Shown: positions 32,999 to 45,600 of the stretch, in pieces
How the letters are laid out: every line of letters begins with the position of its first letter
Numbering within the stretch: the first letter of the stretch is position 1
Source of the DNA: Isoetes taiwanensis
Taxonomy: Eukaryota; Streptophyta; Lycopodiopsida; Isoetales; Isoetaceae
Direction: 5' to 3'
Length of the DNA stretch: 64,000 nt
NCBI GenBank assembly: GCA_021234155.1
Contig: JAJEKV010000040.1
Coordinates: forward strand, 5,607,229 to 5,671,228
Position numbers and translations under genes: made by a program
Notes under the pieces: model-generated
What the model saw: the letters and a program-made list of their open reading frames with translations, nothing else
Database searches by the model: none
Told to the model about the DNA's origin: nothing

Positions 32999-33548
32999 AT
33001 GTTCTTCAAGAAAGCAAGCAGCATTAGAAGCAGCGCCCTTTTTCCTAGCATCAAGATTAAAGTGGATTTGTCTTCCAGAGTTCCCACTTGCAAGCCTTTG
33101 AACGTTTGCATGATGGCAAAGAGAGAGCAGCTCATGGAAGAAATTAGGAAGATGAGTACATAGGAAATAAATGAGAATGTCATTGATTTGAAGGGAGAAC
33201 TGTTCATGATGCGAGCTAAGAAGGCAACACGTCAAGGTTTTAAGAAATCTAATTATGTTTGGACACAAAGGAAGGTAGGCATCTCTAATTACCAGAAAAA
33301 TGAAGCATTTGTTGTAGGACAACGGGCATCATAGGGCTAGCTTGCCTGATGTATATTCTGCCTTCATATTACAGATTGCACGCATGCTTACTGTGAAACG
33401 AGAAAGAGAGATTGAGAAGGGTATTAAGCCAAGGGAGTCAAGAAAGCTTGATAAAGTATGGAGGAGAAACGCTCCCATAAGACCACCTCCTTCTTTAGTT
33501 GCTATTCTTGCAGAAGAAAAGGCCAAAGAATCTAAATCAGAGGGCTGA
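32999..33548 (+). pseudogene. rpl29 (nuclear, plastid-targeted): Plastid ribosomal protein L29 (uL29c), one internal stop
   Basis: Exon 1 (32999-33274) encodes a Ser-rich, basic presumed plastid transit peptide, then MMAKREQLMEEIRKMST, TAG at 33161-33163, EINENVIDLKGELFMMRAKK and NYVWTQRK. A 100-bp GT-AG intron (phase 0) follows. Exon 2 (33375-33548) encodes IARMLTVKREREIEKGIK, SRKLDKVW and IRPPPSLVAIL, with a TGA stop. VDLKGELFM, ARMLTVKRERE and RPPPSL are conserved in plant plastid L29 of the large ribosomal subunit. Total length would be 149 residues, normal for the precursor. Apart from the TAG, both frames and the splice sites are intact. It is a recent pseudogene, or a working gene with a sequencing error at that base. 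Confidence 0.85.
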
Positions 33549-34390
33549 GAATTTTTGCTTAGTGTCAACAGTGATTTATGTGAAATTCCTGTACTTCTTA
33601 CCGATTGTGGCCTAATTAATATGATTTGTAACAATGTTAATGGATTGTTTTTCTTAAGCAAGGTTATTATCTCGCGTCTTTGTCATACATAAAATGCATA
33701 GGAGCCAAGTGCTTAGCTATTACATTTCATGTTATTTAGACAATAAAAAGACATTGAATCAACAGAATGTTGAAGAGAATGCGTGCAGGCAAGTGGAAAA
33801 TTTGGCTATTGAAGCATACACAAAAGTGTGCAATAAATCTGTGCCTCCTGAACAGGTGATCTCAAGGTTTGTTTATTTGATATATACAACTTTATAGTGA
33901 CAGCCCTTGGTCAGAATTTGGTTCTGATGGCATTGCAAGAGACTCGTGAGGCAGCACTGCAAATTGCTTTGTCTGTTTACAATAGTCCTGTAAAGATCAA
34001 ATGTGAGAAATCGTTAATATCCATGCTGAGAAAGTGATTTGAAATAAACATAATTACTCTATTTTCTTTTCTGGCATTTATCTGGTGGAGAGATTGTGGG
34101 TTTTTGTTTGTTAGTAAGCAAGATACATTTCAAGCTATTTTCCTGGAATAAACAAACGGTGCCCATAGATGCAGGGCTGAAAGTAGTAACTTTATGGAGG
34201 AAAAGCTTTAATGAGCACTTTAATGAGCTAGACTGCATAAAATAAAGCAGTAATAAAATTCCGCTATTATCAGATCAATTACAGCTGCGTGAGCTGCTCC
34301 AAAAATAAAAATTTACTAACCTTTAGAATCTCTAATACTAAATAGCTGATCCAGATTAGCCAAAGAATTAAAAATGGTTTTCACCTCATG
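33549..34390 (+). other. Unassigned, possible exon-like frame
   Basis: A short frame at about 33770-33870 (ENACRQVENLAIEAYTKVCN, KSVPPEQVISRF) ends at a possible donor (TCAAGG|TTTGTT). A second open piece at 33905-34035 reads ALGQNLVLMALQETREAALQ. They look like protein-coding remnants on the plus strand, but I do not recognise the family. Confidence 0.25.
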
Positions 34391-34472
34391 TTGCCACAAA
34401 TGGAGTCCTGAAAGCATTTAACATTCCATTATGTGCAACTTTATAATTAACATCTAGTATCATATCACTTAC

Positions 34473-35381
34473 TGCAACATTTGAAGGAGCACATGGCTGT
34501 TCACCTGCATTTCCCTCTTCCGGATCTGCAACAAATTAATGCAGCTACCAATATGTCAAATCCATATGACTAATGAGTAAAATGACATCATAATATAGCT
34601 TGAGTCGGTACCATTTGGCCCACCATTAACACATAGGGGTTGCTTCAAATCATCTTCCTGTAAAACCATTATACCAACACTGTAAGATTCTAGAGAGCTA
34701 AGAACAATCATAAAAATGCCGTAAGATTCTACAGAAAAGATTGAGAAACTAACGGAAAAATCAAAGCACAGAAAACAACTGGAAACCATAGACCTGAATG
34801 TTTCTTTAATTAAAATATGGAAAAACTCTCTATTTTTTTACAACTGTGCAAATTCAATCATTTAATAAAGACAAATGAGGGTTCTCCTATCACAAAATTG
34901 CTTACCCTACTTTCCACCTCAACCTTTTCCTCCTTCCACATTTGAGCACCTTTATAGAAAAGCCCTTGTTGATGTTGCTATTTAACATTGCACAACACAA
35001 CAAAAAGTTATTGCCTTCAGAAAGAATAAAAAGCTAGAAGATTTGAGAATAGTGCGTACAAACATTGATGATGATAAGCAGGAGAGTAGTCAGCCATCCT
35101 GGGAAAATGACATTGAAAGTTACTCCCATGCTAATTCCAAGGAGGAGTATAGGCTGAAGAATAAGTGCCATATCATAATCGATGATTGGCATGTCCTTAT
35201 TCGGGTGCTTTGGTCTCAGATTAAACCAAACAGTGGAGACAGACTGCCCCATAATCATGCCTACATAAAAAAAAGTCATCAAGAACAAAATTTTGAATCT
35301 TGACAGTAGACATTTTAAGAGAATAAAACGTACCAAGACAAAGAAGCAGAAGAGGGAAAAATCAGTTGCTCCAAGCTCCAC
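34473..35381 (-). pseudogene. TauE/SafE-family membrane transporter, partial, frameshifted
   Basis: Minus-strand exons join in frame. One at 35260-35061 reads CMIMGQSVSTVWFNLRPKHP, NKDMPIIDYDMALILQPILL and LGISMGVTFNVIFPGWLTTL. The next (34977-34906) reads STSTRAF, then has one extra base near 34955, after which KGAQMWKEEKVEVES appears in another frame. Further exons at 34657-34612 and 34525-34473 are acidic and Pro-rich. CMIMG, RHP...P.IDYD, LLGI..GV and TST.AF..G...W are conserved in plant sulfite-exporter TauE/SafE proteins. The usual upstream FVP and FDPKSSTAISK exon was not found; the exon at 35380-35335 (ELGATDFSLFCFFVL) does not resemble it. Loss of N- and C-terminal helices plus the frameshift suggests a pseudogene. 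Confidence 0.8.
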
Positions 35382-38300
35382 CTACAATTGCAGTTTAGGT
35401 TTACAAAACCAAAGCCATTAACTTGGGAAAGTTACAGAATGCATTACAGACCAAGACAAAGGGATGAGACAACGATTAAGTAGCACCGTGTTTGTGAAGA
35501 TAAGCCCACCCAAAAATCGTTCCAGAAATTTGTCAAATCGCAGTAGGGGTCCGGCTCCAAAATCTGAGATCTTGCCTTTGATCTGAACCCAAAAACCCAG
35601 AGTTACAAATTTCGTTGACTCTTGCCTTATGCCTTATGATGTAGAAAACGTATCTCTTAACTTTAATCTACAAAACCTCTGCATAACAGATGCGGTTTCT
35701 AACCCTAAACCAAAACCGAAAATGGGTTTACCTGGACGTTTTCTCCTAGCCCGAAATAAAAAATGACTTTACCTGGACGTTTTCTTCTACGCCGATACTC
35801 TTGAATCTGGAAAAAAATAATGCCAAAACTTGCTTCTCAAAGGGCCACCGATATAGCCTGAAGAAAAAAGAAAAAACTGTTGTGCCGCACCCCTGGACCT
35901 CTAGCTATGGCGGCGTTTGCATTTGAAGTCTGAGATAAATAAGCTATTGGCCATTTCGCCTATAAATTGCGAACTTCTGTCACTAATGGGGCATCAAGAT
36001 ATGAAGTAGCATCCCTTGCCGAGCTCGGCTATGGCGGATATGACAGCCGACAGAAAGCTGTGTAGAATAGGGAAAGTAGGTTGTCTAGATAGAGGCAACC
36101 TTGTCTTTGAAAAGCTGGTTATGCACTGCGGCTATGGTGATGGGAACGAAGGAAGCGGCTGAATCAAATCTGAAGGGTTTAAAAACAGTCAAATTCAAAA
36201 TTCGTATTGTAGCGTCCCCTTAAGAAGAGGAACGCCGCATGCGGCGTAAGATCTGGCGTTCCCTCTGGCACGGAACAATGCAATCCCAAAATAAAAAAAG
36301 ATTCACTATTGTTTATGGGGAATGCTATTTTGGTTAAGAGATAAATAAAGAAGCAAAAAATCTCACAATAATAAAATCTGAAATTTCAGTGGTAAAAAAT
36401 CTGAACGACACATATCCAATTACAACCTTGTTAGATAAAGTTTTGTACCTGAAAAATTGCCCTCTGCCCAGCGGCCGATTCGTCTTTGCATGTTGAAAAT
36501 CGCTAGAACCACGGCGATTCGTCTCCATCGTTGAAAATTGTCGATTCATCACTTCTTTCTTTTTGTGCCAAATAATTGTTTTTTCTAGTAAGACATTTCG
36601 GAGCACTTGCGATTGATTTTGATGTTGTGTATCCAAATGTGGTAGGCCTCATCCCATGCACTATTCATAAACATCTAACTTATGTTATAGACATCTTTCT
36701 GTATAGATGGCAAATAAGCATGTAAGTCCCTAAATGTGAAAAATAATTAAGCATCAATTTAGAAGATTGGCCGGAATCAGCAGAGAGCAAAGCAGGGGGA
36801 GGGAGGGATTTCAACTAGTTGGAATACGATTAAGAGTTGACTACAAAACCTGCATAAATTGTTGCCCTAATGCCTTATCTACCTGGGGATACCTGTTTCA
36901 TGAAGCACATCTTTGGACTCTGTGAAAATGTTGTTTCAACTTCACTCCCAAAAATGTGCAAAAGCCAGCCGCTGCCCTGTGTTGCATGGGCGATGTTCAT
37001 CGTCATGGAGGTGTGTCAAAGGGGCAACATGCCCTTTTTTTTCTTGATCTGTTTATGGTTTAAATGGCCAATGATTAAGCCCTTATAAATCCCATCTTTT
37101 GGGGCACAACTATACGTTATATTGATGTTGAAGCGAAATAATGGCCTTTTTGCCCGTTTTGTTTCTCCTGCATTAGAATACAAAGACTAGTGATACACCA
37201 TGATTTAGCCAAGCCTTTAATTTGTTTTTGGGGTCTAAAGATGTTTGGACACTTGTGACATTGCAAAATAGCATGCTCAGCAATATAAAACATGTGGGGT
37301 TGGCATATGATGCAGCTGAATTTATCTTACTTATATTTGCAAGGTTGATATATTTGCAAGGTTGACTATCGTCTTTGAGAGTGCATTTGGGAAGGTTAGT
37401 TTTTTCGTTATCAACTTGTTTTCAAAGCCATTTTTAATTCATCTTATAATGTCTTGACTGGACAAAACAATCCCTAATTAACAATAACTTAAAGGGAATA
37501 CCAAAACAATCCATAATTAACAATAACTTAAAGGGAATACCAGATAAAAATCTTCATGGCAACCAAGCTATTGCATTGGGTCTGCTATGTAGAACGAGTG
37601 AATATGGAAGAACTGACATTGCCCTAATGCTATGAATACTTTGCTTTATTTTTCATCAATATGGTGAAAAGTAAAACCTATGCAATGTATATATGTTGGT
37701 TGAGTGTACTATTTATTGGCATAAGCATTCAAAGGTTTTGTATATCTTGAGAACTAATGAATGTAATGAACAGAATTTTAGTAATTATTTGTTGATTAGA
37801 CATCTTTCACCTATGTTGTAATATGCTTCAAAAATCGAGATATATCTTTAGCCAAGCCCCACTAATTTCCTTTATCACCTACGATGTAGCTTTTTATAGA
37901 GTTCAAGGGGTAAAGCACTTAATACTTCTAAAGTATGTTAATTGCCAATCAAATCATATCATTCTTGTTATCCACAAAGAGATTATAAGACAATTTATAG
38001 GCAAATCCAATGCCATGTGAGGGCCATTAACTGCGCAATGGAAGCAAGTCATTTTTGGCCGCAATGTGGGCGCCTAGCTTGGAGATGCCTCCATCCTGCT
38101 GCATAATCCAGCAATATATCTGTTGTTTGCAATTCGAATTTGCATCGATGTGCAATGATGTATATGCCATCACCATGTATAAAAAAAATATGCCAATAAG
38201 CATTGGCTACTGGCTCTTGTTCAAATAATGCAGAACACTTTGCTCTTGATTTGTCTTTCTCGGCTTATTTCTTATAACAGTGGTTTTAAGTGTGTTTTAT

Positions 38301-39741
38301 AAGCCAGTCAATGATAACAGCAAAGAAACCTCTCTACATACCAAATTGCCGATACCCTTGCAAAATACAAATTATGATGGGATGTGAACTTCTACAACAC
38401 CACCAATTTTTCTGAATATATGCAAAGCAAAAACAGTGAAACTTATGGTTTTCTTAATAATCAATCTTGGAATTTAACCAAGTTTTCCAAGTTATTACAG
38501 CAGAATGTTGTGGCCTGTGCCAAGACAAACAAATACAAATCTAACTAGTAACAACCTAGCCCTATCTTGTCAAAAATTGGCTAATGGATGATAATGATTC
38601 GGAAACAAAAGAAACTATCAAGAAGCCTACGTTTCCCATTACACAGTTGTTTGGGCATGCCTTATTTAAGCTGATTTTCCTTGTCTGGTCAAATCCAGGT
38701 TAGGCGTTGTGATGTTCTATTGGAACACTAGGAGACAGTGCAGTAGAAAACCAAGGAAGTTAAATTAATGCTGAGGTCTCGGAAAGCCAATATGCCTTCC
38801 CGTTTGTTAACAAATTTGCATCCCTTATTAGCACATTAAAGATCGCTTACTTAAATTCTGCTAGTATACTTGAGTATAGTGTATTTAGTTGCCTTTGTAG
38901 AGAAAACTTGCTTTTATGAGGTTGCTTGCTTCTATTTTTTATAACTTTACATGTACATCTTGGTGATCCAGCATATTTGATATTGGATGAGCTATGCGGA
39001 AGCAAAAAAAGAATATTAGTGGGGCTCATGGTCACATATCTGTTTCTGATAATGCAATATTTTAAGCTACTTGACTTCAAGATTTGACCTTGCTATTAAA
39101 GTGATCCTGCTGTAAAAGTTCAAACAAGAACATCTGCAAGCGACTTACCTTTTCTTAGATTTGGAAGACTGGATGTTCTCCATTGATTTGATATCGCAAA
39201 ATTTCTGTTTTCAGATTCAATTTCAAAAACATTGCATGCCAAAATAAACGAAAGCTCAAGCTTCAAGGGCATGTCATAAAACCATTGACAGATAAAGGAT
39301 ATGAAAACTACAAAGCATGAACTAATGAACCTAAAAATGATCAGAAAATAGACAAATATTACAATGACCTGTTGTCCAGCAAGTAAACCATTCAAGCTCC
39401 ATTGTTGGTCCATGCTACTTGTTGTTCAGATCCAAAATCTGATGCAATCCTAAAACCTTGAAACCCACAAGCGATAAGAAAAAATTAATGAGGCATGAAT
39501 TTCAAAGCAAAAAATAACCAAATATGAGAAATCTCAAACTGTTTCATACCCTAACATTTTTTACAGCATTTGCAGACTACTTCAAATACAGAGCAATGTG
39601 ACAGTACTCGTGCTCTTGCGTATTGAAAACATGCAGCAACGTGTAAAACTAGTGGTAGACACCTTTCTGAGGTATTACGAACACGTGTTATGATTGGGCA
39701 CTTAGAGCAAGGCAGGTTGCAATCATTATAATGACATGGGT
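35382..39741. other. Stretch without recognisable gene
   Basis: Minus-strand open pieces at about 35580-35440 (KGKISDFGAGPLLRFDKFLE, RFLGGLIFTNTVLL) and 39410-39360 (MDQQWSLNGLLAGQQ before a GT donor) look exon-like but were not recognised. A tandem duplication of about 40 bp (AACAATAACTTAAAGGGAAT) lies at 37465-37543. The rest is AT-rich with no coding signal. The 16-kb retroelement ends this stretch. Confidence 0.4.
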
Positions 39742-41299
39742 TGTGACGTTCCAGCATAACATACGGTATGAATATGTATATTATACTGACACGTCACTAG
39801 TACATGTCGACTCAGACGACATGTACACGACGACCGTAAAGGGTAGTACCCTAGGGTACGACCTTGTGAACCATTATATTGCACATGTTAAAGCAGCATG
39901 TGAATATAATCCCTTTTTGCCACGTGGCAATGACCCATTGACCAAAAGGGACCAGCCCTAAATTCGTAGGGATAAAGGGGCATAAACCCTAAAAGGGAAA
40001 CCCTTTTAGTTCTCAGCCCCTGAGTCTCGGATTGGAGCGGCGAGAGGATGCATTTCCGCTGAGCGGGGAGCATAAGTCGGATCTCCCAGTTGCGGCTCGA
40101 TCCAAGATCAGGCGACCCCGAGATCAGCGGCATGGGCGCTTTTCGAGGGTGGGGGCCCGGCCGGGATGCGGGTGGGTGGTTGATTCAATAGGTAGATCCA
40201 GAGTTATCGAGGCCTCTTTCGGTGGGTTTAGCATCCATTCTTAGCTATAGGCGACCCCTCTGACCTAAGAATGATAGACACTAACAAAGGAACCTAACCA
40301 TGTATGATTAGGTAGATTAGAATAGATGTATTCTATTATTTTCAGTTACTGTTGTGATGATGTTTTGACATTCTATCGCCACTCTTGTGTATTGGGAAGG
40401 GGGTAGAGACCCGGCCCAAGTAGTTGTATGATCATAGTTTTAGCCCATTAATTCCCAATTAATGCGGCACGATGCATAAGAGACCGCTTGGGCGTGGGTG
40501 GCCGGAGCTAGACCGGTGACAAGGGAGGGCTTGTCTAATCAAGGTTGATCCGGTGGCGGCGTGTGGGCGGCGGGGCAGCTGTGAGTAGGCCTAATACCAC
40601 AGCGCTGCGTGAGGCGGGGTATGGGCTCGACACTTTCGTGGGGTGATCGTCATCTTCCGGTGAGTTCAAGTCATTATCTGACGGTGGCTCTCTAGCTTCG
40701 CCCGTGATTAGCATGAACCTTACGGAGGAGGGAGATCTCCTCACGCCTCATTGGGGCTGGGGAGATGCAACCCGGTGGTAGTAGCCCCCGGCTATTCACC
40801 GTGCGGGGCTACGGTCGGGGCTCAATACTTTTCAGCCTATCTCCATAGTATGCCGGGAGGGCGGATGGAGTGGACTACCCAATGGCCATGTTCCTATGCC
40901 GGTAAATCCATTTGCCATGAATTACATGCGCATTGCTATCACGGGAGACCCCAAAGGCGTCGGTCGATCCCCATGAGTCTGAGCCTGGGTAGGATCTTCC
41001 CTATGTCATGTTGATGTACTGATGTGTGATGCAGCTACTGTGATATGGTGGACCACCCTTCAAGGTGGGTATATTATTATTGCTTGATGTCATGTGCTCA
41101 TGTTTTGTTTACGCTTCCGTTGCTAGGTCGATCCAGGGAGGCGGGATGAATGACGTCCCATTCTTCCCGTCGGGTTCTTAGCCACCATCGAGGGCCCGAT
41201 GTTAGGTGGGCGGCCTCACATCGTGGCGGATCTTTGGTTTGAGGATGATCTCCGGTTTGTATCTGATCGGGGCATCGTGTATATGGCCGGGGCGTCACA
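39742..41299 (+). repeat. 5' LTR of the 16-kb element
   Basis: 1558 bp, TGTGACGTTC...GCGTCACA, with 7-bp inverted ends TGTGACG/CGTCACA. It is colinear with 54330-55864, with many substitutions and one- to few-base indels, so the insertion is not recent. It is GC-richer than the surrounding host DNA from 40020 on. Confidence 0.93.
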
Positions 41300-41300
41300 A

Positions 41301-41313
41301 TGGTATCGAGCTC
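41301..41313 (+). promoter_or_regulatory. Primer binding site
   Basis: TGGTATCGAGCTC lies one base after the 5' LTR. It resembles the common plant site TGGTATCAGAGC, complementary to initiator Met-tRNA, but has lost or changed two bases. Confidence 0.75.
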
Positions 41314-41537
41314 GATCTTGGCGGACCGGGGATCGAGCAGCGGCCAAAACCCTATAGGAACTAACTAATCTAGACATTCAGTCTTGGAGATAAAAGCCCA
41401 AGCACGAACCTTCCCGGGGTAGAGTTAGTAATTATCCAGGATTAGGGTAATTAGTGAACATAATTAAGATAAAGTACATCAAAGAAGAGTTACCTAAGAA
41501 AGTCTAGCAAAATTCAGAGACCTTTTTCGGCCAATAC

Positions 41538-42639
41538 CTCCAAGAGTGCGCCAGAGCATAGTTAGGTCCCAACCTAACACCCTCCTCGTGCACTCTTAGA
41601 GTAGTCACCCCATATGAACCCTAGAACTTGGCCTTAGGAACTCCAAATGGTAAAATAAAATATGAAATCCCAATCAAAAAGCTCGAAATAGCTAGAATTA
41701 TATGTTAAAACATCGAAAAACATTAAGTACAAGTCACTTTTGGAACAATGCCTCCAAGAGTGCGCCAGAGTATAGTTAGGCCCCGACCTAACCCCCTCCT
41801 CGTGCACTCTTAGAGTCATCCCTAAAAGTGACCTCAAAAATTGATCATAACTTACTCAAATGGTAAAGGTAATAATAGAATCTTGTTTAGAATGATTAAA
41901 TTAGTGGGAAACACATGTTAAATTGTGTAAATTCGATAAGTTTAGAGCGGAAAGGGACAACACCTCTAAAAGGTGCGCCCGGGGCATAGTTAGGTGCGGA
42001 CCTAACACCCTCCTCGCGCATGCTTGGAGGGTTCGAAAAAAATAGTTGAAGAAGACCTAGCTTGATTCGAGATATGGAGGATTTCATCAACAAACCAAGA
42101 AATTAAGCAAAGGCGAGATGGAGGTGGAGGTGCAACACTTGAAGACTCATTGGCGTGCATGCTCCACATAAAAGACAGAAAGACATGAGGCTGGCGAAGT
42201 ACATCAAGAGGACGGATAAATAGAACACAAAATTTTGCTTTTGTAACTAACGGGGTTTATATGTGATGTATGAAAATTTCGAATAATAAAGATATATAGT
42301 CGTTTAAAATGTGTATTCATTAGGTACAGTATTAGATCTGGAGCAAATGCGATATTTTGACCAACGACTCCAAGAGTGCGCCAGAGCATAGTTAGGTCCC
42401 AACCTAACCCCCTCCTCGCGCACTCTTAGAGTCATCCAGCCAACTAGGGCCTTGATTAGCCCTACTTGCTCCAAACGTAGTAATAAACAAAGAAACTTGC
42501 ATTTAGGAAGAAAACTAATAGGAATTTACCCCTCCCGGGTTTCTTGGCATCCATTAGACAGAGATAGGCCAATGACTCCAAGAGTGCACCAGAGGCCACT
42601 TAGGTCCCAACCTAACACCCCCCTCGCGCACTCTTAGAG
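41538..42639 (+). repeat. Periodic nested-hairpin array in the leader
   Basis: Five units lie at 41538-41602, 41752-41815, 41964-42030, 42367-42432 and 42576-42639. Each reads CTCCAAGAGTGCGCCAG, about 10 bp, GTTAGGTCCCAACCTAAC, then CCTCCTCGCGCACTCTTAGAG-like DNA. The outer stem (14 bp, one mismatch) encloses a 7-bp inner stem. Starts are 214, 212, 403 and 209 bp apart, so the period is about 210 bp with one unit missing its hairpin. The spacers are poorly conserved apart from CAAATGGTAAA-type words. Unit 3 has changed its inner loop from CCCA to GCGG while keeping the inner stem. Confidence 0.9.
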
Positions 42640-42649
42640 GCGTCCAATT

Positions 42650-45600
42650 TTTCAAACCCCATAACTTGAGCTACAGAGCTCCAAATTGCTTGAAATTTGT
42701 TGCAATAGGACCGTTAGACAGTCTAGAATCCATTTATGACTTCAAATTAGGCTAGAAATGTCAAACTCCAGCTCAAAATGACCAAAATTGCTCAAACCCT
42801 TGAATTGTTTTTCCAAACTGTGGTTTGTTTGTAAATAGAAGCATACCCCATTAGTACCTCATAAGTATTGCTCTCGGCCACTCCAAGGTAGAAGTGCCCA
42901 AGAACACCCCTTTGTTATAGTCATCTAAACCTCAGCATAGCAACCAAAGTCCAACTGTTGGTACATCACCTCTTCTCATGCCAAAAGCATAAACATTGAC
43001 CTAATTTTGTGTCCTTCTAATAGAGTTTGACCTATACAGCCGCCACATTCACACTCCCTATTGCCAGGATACCTAGAAAGGAGCTAGAGTCTAGAGCTGC
43101 CCAAGTCACTCCGTGTGTAGAGACTGGACTCCCCCAAACCAACTTTGATAGGACCTTAGAGTATGCCTCAAACATCATGGAGGTTTGAAAAACAACCCTC
43201 ACGTCATACCATACCACACGTCCTAATGTCCATAGACTTGGAGATTATAGACATGTCTCGATAATCTTTGCTTTCGAGCCATCTTGCTTGTTTATAGAGC
43301 CCAAAATATTGTAGGAGAGCCCTTCAAGTGGACCCTTAGACTCTAGAATATCTGGCGTTACTTTTCGGGTATAGGGCGAGCCACGAAGAAGAGCTAGAGC
43401 GCAACTTCTTGAAGACATCAAGGTCCCGGCCGATGTCTGAGATAGATAAGGAGAGGAGACCGAAAAGCGGACCCAAGAGAGGAAAGCACAGCGACAAAGA
43501 CCTCAAGCCCGACAAGCGAGTAGAAACGAGGACACCACCCGGCCTATCATCAATCTTCATCAAATGGGAAGAATAATTGGTAACCAACGGCATCAAGAAT
43601 CTTCTAGATGTCAACCTCCGCTACCGTCCACGAGCTCACATCGAAAAGAGGATCTCGGCCTTCACCCATTTCGGCGCACATGAGTTTCAAATGGAAGAAT
43701 GCAAAGGCGACAAAATACAGAGGTCGCGGGAAGGCGTTAGGCGGCAATGCCACATTAGCATCCGCGAGCTAGGGCGAGAGGGCATAATCTTCCATCAAGG
43801 AGAGAAGTCATGGCGACCACGGGGCGTATAGAAAGCGGAGGAAGACAACCCGCGACCTTGCGATCCGGCAGCTCAAAGCGAATGTCATGCAAGCGTCAAC
43901 AAAAGGACAACCAAGCTAGGCAACCACAAAGCACCTAAAGCTGACCGGACGAGCTTTCCGCTCCCTTGCACAAGCGGGGAGAACTTTCATCGGTTCCAAA
44001 GGGTAGGAGACCATGAGGGAGGAGGCGCATATCGGGGAACATCTCCGACTTGAAGGCCTATATCAGCATTAGGGGCAAGATCAAGGAGGAGAATATTCCG
44101 CTCAAACAAAATTCCGGACCCGAAAAACCCTAGAAAGCAAAGGAAGGGCGACTTTACTACGTCGGCCAAAGGAGTCGCGAGACTTCGAATGGATAAGATC
44201 AAGGGGCCGGAGGAGGGAGCGACCTAGCCCGGCGGTACAAATCACGCAAAAGGCAACCAGAAGAAGCTAGGGTAGGTGCAATGGAGATGACCACACTTCC
44301 AAGCACGGGGAGGCACCTCGGAATGAAGCAAAGCCCAATCAGCGAGCGCTTTCGAGGGAATTCAACCTACGGAGGAATGACAATGCACGCCTACTGACCC
44401 GCGATCTCCGAGCTTGAAGACATTCAAGAGCGTCCATTTACCAGCGGCCGGGTGATCAACCCGATCAATGGCACGCACATCGGCAACCTTACAGCGAGAC
44501 CTTTGCATCTGAGGGGCGTTGGCGGTCCACCCGCATTCCTTCGGCCGGACATACACATTAAGGAGGAGCATCTTTTTTCAGGGATCACATCGGCGAACAC
44601 TCTTAGCAACTTGGGGTGGCGAGCTTGGAAATGACATGAAGCTCAACAATAGTAGCAGCATCTCAAAGGAATCCGGAGTCAACGAGCGAAGAAGATGTAG
44701 CAAAACCGAAGGATCAAATGCGATAGGAGGAGGGAAACCCTAAAGGAGTATAAACATTTAAGTAGATCTTAAGTAGTTGTTTTAAAAAAGTGGATGAATT
44801 AAAATCCCAATGTAAATGCGTATATGTCTATTGTATATCTCGGGTGCTCCACGGATATAGTGTAGAAACATGAGTTTAAAGTCATGTTTTACAGTTTAAG
44901 CGCTTAGATCAAGAAAGCTCCTTCCGCCGACTACCAAATGAGGAAGCAAGGAAGCACAACTATAGCCCAAGATCAAAATGGAAGAGCAAGTCACGGGGAG
45001 AAGCGACCCGAGCCCAAGCAAACCTTGACTTCAAACACTTGGAAGTGCCCTCAAGTAGAAGACCGGCTCGTCCACCCAATGTCGAGAATAAGAACAACAC
45101 CGGTCTTGTCAAGATCATCAAGCTACTTGCACGGGACATCGTCGGGCTTCCACTACCTCTTGTGGCGGCGGCAACACTTGGCGAACTTATGACCGCAGTG
45201 GCCTCAACAATAGAAGGAGGAATGACCCGACATCAGCGAGCCAACTAGGAAGGCAACATCTCGACAACCATAATTCCACCTTGTGGTAATATAGGGTGAT
45301 GCGCTATGACCGTGTATTAGATGGAGAGCACTTACGAAGGCAACTGCGGCGAGGAGATATGCCTTCAACAACTAGGTGATGGCCCGTCGGTACTCCTACC
45401 GATAATTAGAAGAAAAGAAGCCGTCGTATCTCAGGAGCATGAGGGACATCAAACGCCAAAGGTAGAAGCACTTTCGACACCTTAACGACAAGGATAACAA
45501 CTGAAGCACCTTGGCAAAAGAGAGTTCAAGATAATAGCCGGGCTATTCAGCGACAAGACTATATCTAAAGGCGGTGCTTCTTCAACTCAAAGGGTCAAGG

